DNA of 64,000 bases from the NCBI GenBank assembly GCA_022072405.1, contig JAJVHX010000019.1, forward strand, positions 46,822 to 110,821, written 5' to 3'. Origin of the DNA: Phycisphaerae bacterium. Lineage in GTDB: Bacteria; Planctomycetota; Phycisphaerae; UBA1845; CAIVHJ01. Positions 40,612-49,528 of this stretch are shown here, piece after piece (the first letter of the stretch is position 1; each line of letters starts with the position of its first letter). The notes below the pieces were generated by a model that was not told the DNA's origin, ran no database searches, and was given only the letters and a program-made list of their open reading frames with translations. A program made the translations under genes and the position numbers.

Positions 40612-43128
40612 TTACTTAACTGGTTGCTGTGCTTGAGGATTAGTTTTACGTTGCAGCTGGCCGAAGCGGTAGAGCAGTATATTTCGCATCACCTTCTGAG
40701 CAGATGACTCATCAAATCCGATTGTTCCAAAAACGTACTGACGTCCTGCGGCAACAGAAACGTCCAGCGGCGAGAATACCAGGACCAGATCTCCGTTTTG
40801 CTGGACACCCCACAAAGCGGGAGTTTCACCCTTGAAGCCTTCTTTTTTCGCCCACCGTGTGTATTCCATCCGATTGAGCGGTTTACCTTGTCCAAACTGC
40901 CCCTTGAGGAGATCATTCTCGGGATTCAGACTTTGAAATTGATTCTTGAACAGTTCACTGAGTTGCGCTTTGACTTGCTTGGTAAATTTCAAATCACCAC
41001 CCGCACTCTCAATAAAAACGAAGCCACCACTCTGACAATAGGCTTTGATGGCCTGTAGTTCCTCGGAAGTGAAGCCTTTCTCCCCCTGGCCCATAATATG
41101 TAACATATCAAAGCTGCTGGTCGCGGGCAGCTGCTGTAGTTGGGATTTATCAACGGGTCGCAGGCTCAACCCATAATAGTGGGTCATCAGTAGATTCATC
41201 TGCTTGAGTGAACCCCAGGCTCCGCCCAGGTCGACAGATGATTTCGGACGAAGAACTCGCATCGATCCCCAGGCACGGGCCTGACGACCAGTTAGCCGCT
41301 CACCGCGTAATCGACCGGGAAGTTCCTGATATCGCCGGGCAGCATAGAGTCGGATATTGGCCATGATGCGGAACAGATCCACTTGATCATCATACAAGGA
41401 TTGATGCCAGGCTCCAGCCACATCAACGGGAAACAGCAGAACCACCTCCCGGTAACCGTCCGACAAACCCCATATCGGAATATGCTCCTTGATGCGATCC
41501 GTTCCCTCCGAAAAGCCCGCTTTATAAATCGGGTGATTTTTCGGCAACTGCCGGAACTTGTAACCGACATCGGCCAGAAGTTTTTCAAAAACCGATTTGA
41601 ACGAATTGGCAAATTTAGCGCTGGCCAGATTGGCATGGCCGATGATCGTGCCGCCATTCTCCAGATATTCCCGAACAATGACATCAAACCCTTCCGGAAA
41701 CCAGAAGGTGTCATCTCCGCCGATGAATAATAGCGGCGCATCTTCGAGGTCATAAAGTGTCGATTTGGCATCCACAATCTGCCATTTGTATATCTCTTCG
41801 TAGGTGTTGGAGATGAAGCGGCAGACATGATATATATCCCGGAAGTAATAATCCCAATTGCTTTCATCTCCTCCCCAGCGAAGCTTATTGATCAAGACCG
41901 GGGCCCGTCCGTATGAAAGAAAAATCAACCACATGGAAACATCTTCCAGTGAACGACCTTCCCAGGACTGGTTATTAACCGCCCCGGCAGCACCCACGCG
42001 ATACCAGTCACGCCCGCCGAAATACTTTTCACCGGAAGCTAATCCCAGCCGTTCCGTGCCAAGCTGTGTATACGCTTCGCCATACGGTCGGCCATTCATG
42101 GACAGCCAATGTAAGCCCAGCAGAACAGAATTCTGTATCGTTTCGATTTCTTCAAGAATTCGCGGGTTGGATGTGATGCCCTTGAACTTCTCGTATTTGC
42201 CGGCGGCTTTGGCATAGTATTGATCCAGAACCATGATCAGCGAATTCACACCGGCAATGGTCATATTCTCAGATGGGCGATTTTTCGCTTTGTAAGCCCA
42301 GCCACCGGAAGGATCCTGCTGCTCGAGCCAGAACTTGGCCACGCGCATCCAATAACCGCGTGGTGCAGCATAGCCCGACAACGTGGCGATCCAGACCCCC
42401 AGATTGCCGAATTGCGAATTGGAATTGTCGTAAATGGTAAAAGGCGTTTTATCGGAATTCGATTCATCAGCGTGGGTGGTATAGGTATATCCGTTGGAGT
42501 CGTTCATCGCCAACACCAGCCAGCGGGCATCTCGTTCCAGTAATTTCCGCCAGCTCTCCCGTTCTTCCGGATTGGATGATTGACTGACCAGGGTGGAATA
42601 AATACTGGCCCGCAAGGCCCGACCGTAGGTACCCGGCATGCGGTGTTTTTTGAGAAATCCCAGAGAATTGGCCATAATCGGGTCGTGGCGACTGACCCCG
42701 GCACTAATTAACGCAAAGGTGGCCAGTGCGGTTCGCCCACCATCCTGGTTATTATCCGGCTGCTCACCATTAAACTCACCCCCGACACGTAAATCAGTGA
42801 CATGTTTTCTTTCTACGGTAAAAGTCATACCACTGATGGTGCGGAAAGTAATGCGCGACTCATTTTCTTCGATGATGGTACCTTGATAGGTGGTCACCTC
42901 ATCATGATTAATCAGTTCGCCGGTAGAGAGCAGTTTAATCGGGCCGTTAATTTCTATTTCAGTAAAACCTTTCTGTCGTACCTTAAGATCGTTAACCAGC
43001 TGTTCGATGAGTCGATTAACCTCGTCATCGGTCACCTTGACATTTGTACCGGTAATAGACTGGGCCTGGGCAGCCGCATTGCTCCAAGCAATAATGAACA
43101 ACAGCAGAAAGATCCGGACAAAACGCAT
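40612..43128 (-). CDS. Secreted DUF4159 protein with prenyltransferase/squalene-cyclase-like repeats
   Basis: The 838-residue protein starts with a Sec signal peptide (MRFVRIFLLLFIIAW, cleavage after AAAQAQ). A middle region (about 130-400) has alpha/alpha-barrel repeats of the squalene/prenyltransferase type, such as YTQLGTERLGLASGEKYFGG and QDPSGGWAYKAKNRPS. The C-terminal 400 residues form a glutamine-amidotransferase-like DUF4159 domain, with MLHIMGQGEKGFTSEELQAI and GGFVFIESAGGD. This combination is common in planctomycetes; function is unknown. ATG 43128 is chosen as the natural start of the signal peptide; a start ten codons earlier lacks one. Divergent from rnr. Confidence 0.75.
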   Translation of the reverse strand: MRFVRIFLLLFIIAWSNAAAQAQSITGTNVKVTDDEVNRLIEQLVNDLKVRQKGFTEIEINGPIKLLSTGELINHDEVTTYQGTIIEENESRITFRTISGMTFTVERKHVTDLRVGGEFNGEQPDNNQDGGRTALATFALISAGVSRHDPIMANSLGFLKKHRMPGTYGRALRASIYSTLVSQSSNPEERESWRKLLERDARWLVLAMNDSNGYTYTTHADESNSDKTPFTIYDNSNSQFGNLGVWIATLSGYAAPRGYWMRVAKFWLEQQDPSGGWAYKAKNRPSENMTIAGVNSLIMVLDQYYAKAAGKYEKFKGITSNPRILEEIETIQNSVLLGLHWLSMNGRPYGEAYTQLGTERLGLASGEKYFGGRDWYRVGAAGAVNNQSWEGRSLEDVSMWLIFLSYGRAPVLINKLRWGGDESNWDYYFRDIYHVCRFISNTYEEIYKWQIVDAKSTLYDLEDAPLLFIGGDDTFWFPEGFDVIVREYLENGGTIIGHANLASAKFANSFKSVFEKLLADVGYKFRQLPKNHPIYKAGFSEGTDRIKEHIPIWGLSDGYREVVLLFPVDVAGAWHQSLYDDQVDLFRIMANIRLYAARRYQELPGRLRGERLTGRQARAWGSMRVLRPKSSVDLGGAWGSLKQMNLLMTHYYGLSLRPVDKSQLQQLPATSSFDMLHIMGQGEKGFTSEELQAIKAYCQSGGFVFIESAGGDLKFTKQVKAQLSELFKNQFQSLNPENDLLKGQFGQGKPLNRMEYTRWAKKEGFKGETPALWGVQQNGDLVLVFSPLDVSVAAGRQYVFGTIGFDESSAQKVMRNILLYRFGQLQRKTNPQAQQPVK

Positions 43129-43250
43129 GTAATAATCCGTGAAATGTACCTGGCCCAAGACCGGGCGTCTGGAATTATACGCGAGAAAACCAGTGACGGT
43201 AGTAGAATAACCGTTGAAATTAATGATGTTTGGTTACGCTCCCACCGGAT

Positions 43251-43279
43251 TTGCCCTGGCGGTTCAAGTGCTCTATTAT
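43251..43279 (+). promoter_or_regulatory. Promoter of rnr, leaderless arrangement
   Basis: TTGCCC (43251-43256), 17 bases, TATTAT (43274-43279). The ATG of rnr is at 43288, so the predicted start of transcription (about 43286) is two bases before it. There is no Shine-Dalgarno sequence. Confidence 0.5.
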
Positions 43280-43287
43280 CGCTATTC

Positions 43288-45528
43288 ATGAATATCGACG
43301 AACTTAGCGAACGGATTATTCAGACCATTTCCGAATCCCAGTATCGTCCTCAGAAACTGCGGCGTTTGGCCCGGTTAATGGGCATCGGGGAAAATGAATA
43401 CGGTGAGTATCGCGATGCCGTGAAAGCCCTGCATCGCAGCGGGCGGCTAGTGGTTGGTTCCGGTAATGTGGTGATGCCGCCGGAGTTCAGTGGCCGGATC
43501 GTTGGTAACTATCGGGCCAATCCGCGGGGGTTCGGATTTGTCATACCGAAATCCCCCACCTCCCACGGCGATCTGTTCATTCCCCCCGGCCAGCAACTGG
43601 ATGCGGTAACCGGTGATCTGGTGCAGGCGGAAGTGATGCGCAAGGGGCAGCGAGGCCAGCGGCAGGTGTATGAGGGGCGGATTCTCGCTGTACTGGAACG
43701 GGGCCATAGCCGATTTGTTGGCCGGCTGGTCAAAGAAGGTCAGGATTGGCTGGTCTGGCCCGATGGTCGCTTCCTGCACGTACCCATATTTGTTCCCGAT
43801 GCCGGCAGTAAATATCTGCCGCCCGATACGCAGGTCGTCGTGGAAATTGTCGAGTACCCCAGTTCTGCGAGTAATGCCCGCGGGGTCATCGTGGAAGTTC
43901 TGGGTCAAGCCGGCGATCCCGGTGTCGATCTGCAGGGTATCATTCATCAGTATCACTTACCCCGCGAGTTCTCGCCCTTCTGTCTCGAAGAAGCCAGCCG
44001 CTCCGTTCAGCAGTATCATCCGGAAGGCCCCTTTCCGGACCGTCGCGATTTGCGGGATCGGACCATTGTCACCATCGACCCGGACGATGCCCGCGATTAC
44101 GACGATGCCATTTCAATTGAACGTGTCGGCGAACAGTGGATACTCGGTGTGCACATTGCCGATGTCAGCCACTTCGTCACCCCTGATTCCGCATTGGATC
44201 GAGAAGCCCGGTTGCGTGGTAACAGTGCCTACTTCCCGGGATATGTGATCCCCATGCTTCCCGAAGTGCTCTCCAACGGGGTATGCAGCCTGCAGGAGGG
44301 TGTGGCTCGATTGACCAAATCGGTTTTCATTCGGTACGACGATTCCGGTGACGTGTTGGAAGAACAATACGCCAATAGTGTAATTGCTTCCAGCAAGCGC
44401 CTGACCTATCGCCAGGCCATGGGTATACTGGAAGGACAGACGGGTGGTTATGCCTCGGCGGTGGTTGATCTGGTGCAGGAGATGGATCGGCTGGCGCGAA
44501 TTATTCAGCGGCGACGCATCCGCCAGGGTATGATCTCACTCGATCTGCCCAAAGCAGAACTGCTGCTCGATGAGCAGGGCCGAATCCGTGATATCCAGCC
44601 GGAAGATCAAAGTTTTACCCACACCATCATTGAAATGTTCATGGTGGAAGCTAACGAAGCCGTCGCCCGGCTGCTCACCAAATTGGGCATCCCTCACCTG
44701 CGGCGGATCCATCCCGAACCGGAAGCACAGGCCTCGCAACAAAATCAGAAATTTTTAGCCGCCCTGGGTCTGCGCATCAACTCATTGCTCGACCGCCATG
44801 AATTACAAGCGGTGTTACGCCAGGTGCAGGGCAAGCCGGAATCGTTCTGCGTCAACCTGGCTATTCTGAAATCGCTGCAGGCGGCGGAATATTCTCCGCT
44901 CCTGCTGGGCCATTTTGCACTGGCCAGTAAACACTACAGCCATTTCACCAGTCCGATCCGTCGCTATCCCGATCTGACCGTCCATCGGCTGTTGCAGAGT
45001 TATCTGACCGGCGGGTTAAGCTCTCCGACGAAAATATTAAACCAGCCTTCCAGGGAACAGTTAATCGAGATCGGCGACCATTGCAGCTATACTGAACGCC
45101 GGGCGGAGGATGCCGAACGCGAACTGGAACTGGTCAAGATACTGCAATTCCTCCAAAAACATCTGGGTGAGAAATTCAACGGTGTGGTAACAGGGGTAAC
45201 TGATTTCGGTGTCTTCATTCAACTGGAAAAATATCTGATCGAAGGATTGATCCGTCTGGACGACCTGCCGCATGACTGGTGGCAGGTGGTACCGGAGGCG
45301 GGCGCGCTCATCGGCGAAAGGACTGGAAGGAAAATTACTCTGGGTGACCAGGTGAAGGTTACCCTGGTGGATATCGATCTGCCCGCACGACAGATGGATC
45401 TGCACCTGCTACAGCATGAGCCGCGCCGGCGACCAACCGGTAAATTACCCGTGGCGAAAAAGAAGCCCGGAGTCAAGATCAAAAAGAAGAGTCGCGAACA
45501 GAAGAAGCAGCGCCGCCGCAAACGGTAA
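43288..45528 (+). CDS. rnr: Ribonuclease R
   Basis: RNase R is a 3'-5' exoribonuclease of the RNB family that degrades structured RNA. The 746-residue protein has an N-terminal winged helix (about 1-60), a cold-shock-like OB region (about 65-220), the RNB catalytic domain with the Asp cluster in TIDPDDARDYDDAISIE (about 270-290), DVSHFV, and HYSHFTSPIRRYPDL, and a C-terminal S1 domain (FNGVVTGVTDFGVFIQL). A Lys/Arg-rich tail ends it, as in other RNase R proteins. ATG 43288 is chosen: the frame stays open 162 codons upstream, but that stretch is antisense to the DUF4159 gene. No ribosome binding site is present. Confidence 0.95.
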   Translation: MNIDELSERIIQTISESQYRPQKLRRLARLMGIGENEYGEYRDAVKALHRSGRLVVGSGNVVMPPEFSGRIVGNYRANPRGFGFVIPKSPTSHGDLFIPPGQQLDAVTGDLVQAEVMRKGQRGQRQVYEGRILAVLERGHSRFVGRLVKEGQDWLVWPDGRFLHVPIFVPDAGSKYLPPDTQVVVEIVEYPSSASNARGVIVEVLGQAGDPGVDLQGIIHQYHLPREFSPFCLEEASRSVQQYHPEGPFPDRRDLRDRTIVTIDPDDARDYDDAISIERVGEQWILGVHIADVSHFVTPDSALDREARLRGNSAYFPGYVIPMLPEVLSNGVCSLQEGVARLTKSVFIRYDDSGDVLEEQYANSVIASSKRLTYRQAMGILEGQTGGYASAVVDLVQEMDRLARIIQRRRIRQGMISLDLPKAELLLDEQGRIRDIQPEDQSFTHTIIEMFMVEANEAVARLLTKLGIPHLRRIHPEPEAQASQQNQKFLAALGLRINSLLDRHELQAVLRQVQGKPESFCVNLAILKSLQAAEYSPLLLGHFALASKHYSHFTSPIRRYPDLTVHRLLQSYLTGGLSSPTKILNQPSREQLIEIGDHCSYTERRAEDAERELELVKILQFLQKHLGEKFNGVVTGVTDFGVFIQLEKYLIEGLIRLDDLPHDWWQVVPEAGALIGERTGRKITLGDQVKVTLVDIDLPARQMDLHLLQHEPRRRPTGKLPVAKKKPGVKIKKKSREQKKQRRRKR

Positions 45529-45541
45529 AAACCAGTACTAT

Positions 45542-45570
45542 TTGACACTCCTGCGGTAGCAGGCTAATTT
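45542..45570 (+). promoter_or_regulatory. Promoter of gcvT-gcvH
   Basis: TTGACA (45542-45547), 17 bases, TAATTT (45565-45570). Transcription would begin near 45577 and give a 28-base leader before gcvT at 45605, too short for a glycine riboswitch. Confidence 0.65.
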
Positions 45571-45604
45571 ACAAACTGTTATTAATCCTCATCAGGCGAT
45601 AGCC

Positions 45605-46696
45605 ATGCAACTCACTCCGTTAAATGACCTTCATGTCGAGTTGGGCGCCAATCTGGTTGATTTTGCCGGCTGGGAAATGCCCATTCTGTATGACAGCATC
45701 ATCAATGAGCATCGCTTCACCCGTCAGCATGCCACCCTGTTCGACGTTTCACACATGGGCCGGCTGTTTCTATCCGGGCCCGATGCCGAAGCACTGCTGG
45801 AACGACTCAATACTCGACCCATCGCCGATATGAAAATCGGTCAATGCCGTTACAGCCATGTCTGCCGGGAGGATGGCGGCATATTGGACGATGTCATCGT
45901 GTCGCGGTTGCACGAACGTTGGCTGGTGGTCTGCAATGCTTCCAATCGGGACAAGATCGTCGGGTGGATTCGGAAACATTCCGAAGGACGGCAGGTTACC
46001 CTTGATGATCAGACGCTCACTACCGCCATGATCGCCATTCAGGGGCCGGACACCCTGGCGCTCGCCAAAGATTACCTGACCATGATCGACCTTGCCGGCA
46101 TCAAGCGATATCATTGTTTGGAAGGTTCTTACCTGGGCATCAATTACATCTGCGCGCGCACCGGCTATACCGGTGAGGATGGTTATGAATTGATCCTGCC
46201 CGCAGCGGCTGGACGAATGCTGGCTGGCAGCATTCTCAACGCCAAGGGCGCACTGGAAGGACGAATCAAACCTGCCGGATTGGGCAGTCGTGACACCTTG
46301 CGACTGGAGGCGGGCATGCCGCTCTATGGTCATGAATTGAGCGAATCCGTCGATTCTCTGACCGCTGGTCAAGCCTGGGCGGTCGACCTGAATAAAGATT
46401 TCATCGGCGCCCCCGTTTTGCGACAACTGCAGGAACACGGAATGGCTCGACAGTTGGTCGGCTTGCATATAGAGGGCAAGAGGATTGCTCGACAGGATAC
46501 CCCGGTGGAAAAAGATGGGGGAAAAATCGGTGTCGTCACCAGCGGCACGCTGAGTCCCACCTTGGATATGGTCATTGCCATGGCCTATGTGGATAAGCAA
46601 TTTGCTGCCATTGATACTCCGCTACAGGTTAATCTGCGCGGGCAGCCGATCGCTGCCCAGGTGGTCCGTCTGCCGTTTTATAAGCGGTCTAAATAA
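45605..46696 (+). CDS. gcvT: Glycine cleavage system T protein (aminomethyltransferase)
   Basis: The 363-residue enzyme transfers the methylene group of aminomethyl-lipoyl GcvH to tetrahydrofolate. It opens LTPLNDLHVELGANLVDFAG and contains HATLFDVSHMGR, the GGILDDVIV strand with folate-binding Asp, ARTGYTGEDGYEL, GLGSRDTLRLEAGMPLYGHE and the C-terminal barrel. Its length equals the family's. It shares a probable promoter and operon with gcvH 29 bases downstream; the decarboxylase genes gcvP are not in the window. Confidence 0.96.
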   Translation: MQLTPLNDLHVELGANLVDFAGWEMPILYDSIINEHRFTRQHATLFDVSHMGRLFLSGPDAEALLERLNTRPIADMKIGQCRYSHVCREDGGILDDVIVSRLHERWLVVCNASNRDKIVGWIRKHSEGRQVTLDDQTLTTAMIAIQGPDTLALAKDYLTMIDLAGIKRYHCLEGSYLGINYICARTGYTGEDGYELILPAAAGRMLAGSILNAKGALEGRIKPAGLGSRDTLRLEAGMPLYGHELSESVDSLTAGQAWAVDLNKDFIGAPVLRQLQEHGMARQLVGLHIEGKRIARQDTPVEKDGGKIGVVTSGTLSPTLDMVIAMAYVDKQFAAIDTPLQVNLRGQPIAAQVVRLPFYKRSK

Positions 46697-46725
46697 TTTC
46701 AAAGTTCATTTTCAGGAATTCGTCG

Positions 46726-47106
46726 ATGAGTATTCCCCAGGATCGAAAATATCTGCCCTCACATGAATGGCATCTGGTTGAAGGGTCGATCGTGACCATC
46801 GGTATCACTAAGGTGGCCGCCGATCAGTTAAGCGACATTACCTATGTTGAACTGCCCAAGGTTGGCACGATGCTGCAGGCAGGCAGTGCCTTTGGCGAGA
46901 TTGAATCCGTCAAAGCCACCAGCGAACTTTTCAGCGGGGTGAGCGGCAAGGTGGTCACCATCAATACTGAACTGAATAATCATCCGGAGTGGGTCAATCA
47001 ACAACCCTTCAGCCAGGGCTGGATGATCAAAGTCGAGGCGACTAGCCCGGCGGAGTTGGAAAAACTCTGGAATGCTGCTCAATATGCCCAGGTATATCCA
47101 ACTTGA
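46726..47106 (+). CDS. gcvH: Glycine cleavage system H protein
   Basis: The 126-residue protein carries the lipoyl cofactor that shuttles the aminomethyl group between GcvP, GcvT and dihydrolipoamide dehydrogenase. Lipoyl domain marks: YLPSHEWHLVEG, GITKVAADQLSDITYVELP, the target Lys63 in FGEIESVKATSE, and NTELNNHPEWVNQQPFSQGW. The length and order after gcvT are normal. A strong GC hairpin follows 18 bases after the stop. Confidence 0.97.
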   Translation: MSIPQDRKYLPSHEWHLVEGSIVTIGITKVAADQLSDITYVELPKVGTMLQAGSAFGEIESVKATSELFSGVSGKVVTINTELNNHPEWVNQQPFSQGWMIKVEATSPAELEKLWNAAQYAQVYPT

Positions 47107-47121
47107 CCGGTAACACAAAAC

Positions 47122-47157
47122 AAGGACCGCCGGGCCAACGCGGCCACAGCGGTCCTC
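47122..47157. terminator. GC-rich hairpin between convergent genes
   Basis: GGACCGC (47124-47130) pairs with GCGGTCC (47149-47155), and GGCC pairs inside the loop. It lies between the stop of gcvH (+) and the stop of the VIT/vWA gene (-), so it probably stops both transcripts, although no long T-run follows. Confidence 0.6.
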
Positions 47158-47180
47158 GACGCTTCCACAATTACTGCAGA

Positions 47181-49334
47181 CTACTTGGTGACCGTAATCA
47201 GGTACGTCTTGCCCGCCAGGTTGACCAGCAGTTCACCCTCCAACCCCAGATATTGATTTTCTGAGGCAGGCAACTGCCGGATGACCTCAAAATACTCATC
47301 GCTGAACTGCACCAGCTTGACGGCCTGTTTCTCCTGCTCGGGCGTCACGGTGCTATCGATCCAGCGATTGCTCTTGAAGAAGTAGGTGCGGGTACCGATG
47401 TTATAAACCGTGCTGAGTTCACGTTCCTTACCGAGATAGTCAACCGCTATTTGCCGACCGGCTGATGCAGGCGCTGATTTCTGCATGTAACCGTTTTTAC
47501 TGGCCCGCTGACCAACACCGGCATCGCCGCTGGTGGTTCCCAAGTTTTCCAATTCTGACCGGAGCCGGAGACCATTCTCCTCCGCATCAGCCAGTTCGAT
47601 ACCCTCATCAGCCAGGAACGAAGTATAAGGCGTCAGAATCCCGTAACGCGTACTGAGCCGGACGATTTCATCAACCAATTCCTTATTCTGGCCATGCAGA
47701 TCGATTTCATTCAGCAGATAACCGACCCGTCGCTCCGCCCAGAGCTTTTCGACGAAAGAGCTGGCCGTCAACGCCTGCCGATCGTCCATTTGCACGGTCT
47801 GCAGATATTCATGTCGCGTTGTTCCCACCTGGCCCGAAAGTTTAACCGTCATCATCCCCGACTGGTGATAACGCCCGACCACCACCAGTTGTTGTCCCCG
47901 GAACAGATCCGGCAACTGTCGTGGATAAGTTAAGCTCGAATCCAATCCCGAAAATTCCAACTGCACATCGCTCAGTACCGGATCGGAGATGCGACTGTAG
48001 AGATTGGCCACCGGGGCTTCGATATCTTCCGCAGGCCGAACATAGACGCTAGTACCGAAGTTATCCGTAGATAAGCGATCCAGCAGCCGGGCATTCACAT
48101 CATCGCCCACGCCGAATACCATCAATCGGGCATGAACCTGATTTAACCGCTGACAATTTTCAGCAATGGCTGCTTCGCGTTGTTCACCCGCAGTCGGCAG
48201 GCCGTCGGTAAGAAAGAGCACGTAACTGGGTTGACCGCCGGGTTTAAGCATGGACATGGCCCGTTGCAGTGCGGCATCAATATTGGTGCTGCCGCCCGCG
48301 GAAATCCGATCAACGTACTGGCGGGCTTCATTCAGGCTGGCACTGTTGGCGGCCTGCAATTCCTCCTTGAAAACACTCACCTCGCTGGAATATGTGATGA
48401 TGTTGAAGTTATCCTCCGGGCGTAAACGATCCAGTATAAAACGCAGCGACGCTTTGGCTTGTTCGATTTTCTGGCCGCTCATGCTGCCCGACTGGTCCAG
48501 CACGAGGAGTACCGTTTTGGGCAGTACCGCGCTATCGGTTTGTTTGACTTTCGGGCTGGCCAGCAGCAGAAAATATCCCGGTTCCGCTGAACTTGGCCTG
48601 TAACTCAACAGTGATAAACCCACATCATCAGCCGATACCCCGTAATAAAGATGAAAATCTTCACGCGGCAGCACCTGGCGCTGTTCGTAGCTGAACTGGG
48701 CGGTGTTTTCATCTGGCCGAGTGATGGTCACCGGCAGACTGGGGCTGTATATATTCTTAATCGCCTGACGGCTGGTGATCTGACCGGTGATTTTCAGTTC
48801 CTGCAGCGGCTGAGCGGAAAATTTTTCCGTCGTCAGTGGATAGACCAGATGCACGACATCATATTCCTGCCGACATAATTGAGAATAGGTAATGGTCACC
48901 TGGCGTTGCTGACCAGGTGGCAGGGGAAAAACACTCGTTTTGAACAAACCCCGCCCCATATATTCCAGTAATGCCGGATCCTTCTTGGAACGCACGATCC
49001 CTTCATAAATCCGGCGGGCTTCATCCCGATCCAGTATTTTGCCCGGCATCTCCCGACCATCAACCATCATCACAAAACTGTCAACGGCGGCATCCTCCGG
49101 TAAGGGAAAGAGATATTCAACTTCTAATTCGTGCGATTGCGGGTTGTAGAAAGCCTGATTGACCTGCACCTTGGCGACCTGATCATTGATCTTGATGTCG
49201 ACATGATGGAAGGGCACGCTGTACAAACCCAGCGTTCGATTTTCCTTCGGAGCAATGAGAAAACCATCCGCACGAACCTCTGTCGACAACAACGCCACTA
49301 TTCCCATCACGAACAATCCGATCCCACGTGACAT
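47181..49334 (-). CDS. Secreted VIT and von Willebrand factor A domain protein
   Basis: The 717-residue protein has a signal peptide (GIGLFVMGIVALLSTEVRA), a VIT domain (about 40-170: VDIKINDQVAKVQVNQAFYN, EYLFPLPEDAAV), then a vWA domain (about 265-440) with the metal-adhesion motif DQSGSMSG and the conserved Thr in FLTDGLPTAG. The last 250 residues are not assigned. VIT/vWA pairs occur in inter-alpha-trypsin-inhibitor proteins and in bacterial surface or periplasmic proteins, and are common in planctomycetes, where they probably mediate protein contacts. The start is at ATG 49334. It is convergent with gcvH. The partner is unknown. Confidence 0.85.
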   Translation of the reverse strand: MSRGIGLFVMGIVALLSTEVRADGFLIAPKENRTLGLYSVPFHHVDIKINDQVAKVQVNQAFYNPQSHELEVEYLFPLPEDAAVDSFVMMVDGREMPGKILDRDEARRIYEGIVRSKKDPALLEYMGRGLFKTSVFPLPPGQQRQVTITYSQLCRQEYDVVHLVYPLTTEKFSAQPLQELKITGQITSRQAIKNIYSPSLPVTITRPDENTAQFSYEQRQVLPREDFHLYYGVSADDVGLSLLSYRPSSAEPGYFLLLASPKVKQTDSAVLPKTVLLVLDQSGSMSGQKIEQAKASLRFILDRLRPEDNFNIITYSSEVSVFKEELQAANSASLNEARQYVDRISAGGSTNIDAALQRAMSMLKPGGQPSYVLFLTDGLPTAGEQREAAIAENCQRLNQVHARLMVFGVGDDVNARLLDRLSTDNFGTSVYVRPAEDIEAPVANLYSRISDPVLSDVQLEFSGLDSSLTYPRQLPDLFRGQQLVVVGRYHQSGMMTVKLSGQVGTTRHEYLQTVQMDDRQALTASSFVEKLWAERRVGYLLNEIDLHGQNKELVDEIVRLSTRYGILTPYTSFLADEGIELADAEENGLRLRSELENLGTTSGDAGVGQRASKNGYMQKSAPASAGRQIAVDYLGKERELSTVYNIGTRTYFFKSNRWIDSTVTPEQEKQAVKLVQFSDEYFEVIRQLPASENQYLGLEGELLVNLAGKTYLITVTK

Positions 49335-49528
49335 GGTAGCCTCCCGTTAGTTGCAAACCCCAGCCGAAGTACACCCACCTGACGCCGAGAGTCCTCACAA
49401 GGCTAGACCCTCGGAAATACAGGAAGTTCCCGGGAATCAGAAATATATTTCTTGAATTGAAAAAGGAACGTAATCGACAATACTGGCGTGAGTTAGATGA
49501 TCAACCCAGACGGTCAATAATCGCATGT

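Noticed and set aside
42802..43287. 162-codon in-frame extension upstream of rnr.
   Set aside because: It lies antisense to the DUF4159 gene, does not resemble RNase R, and a promoter ends just before the ATG at 43288.
45529..45604. Glycine riboswitch upstream of gcvT.
   Set aside because: Only 76 bases separate rnr and gcvT, a promoter occupies part of them, and none of the tandem-aptamer features is seen.
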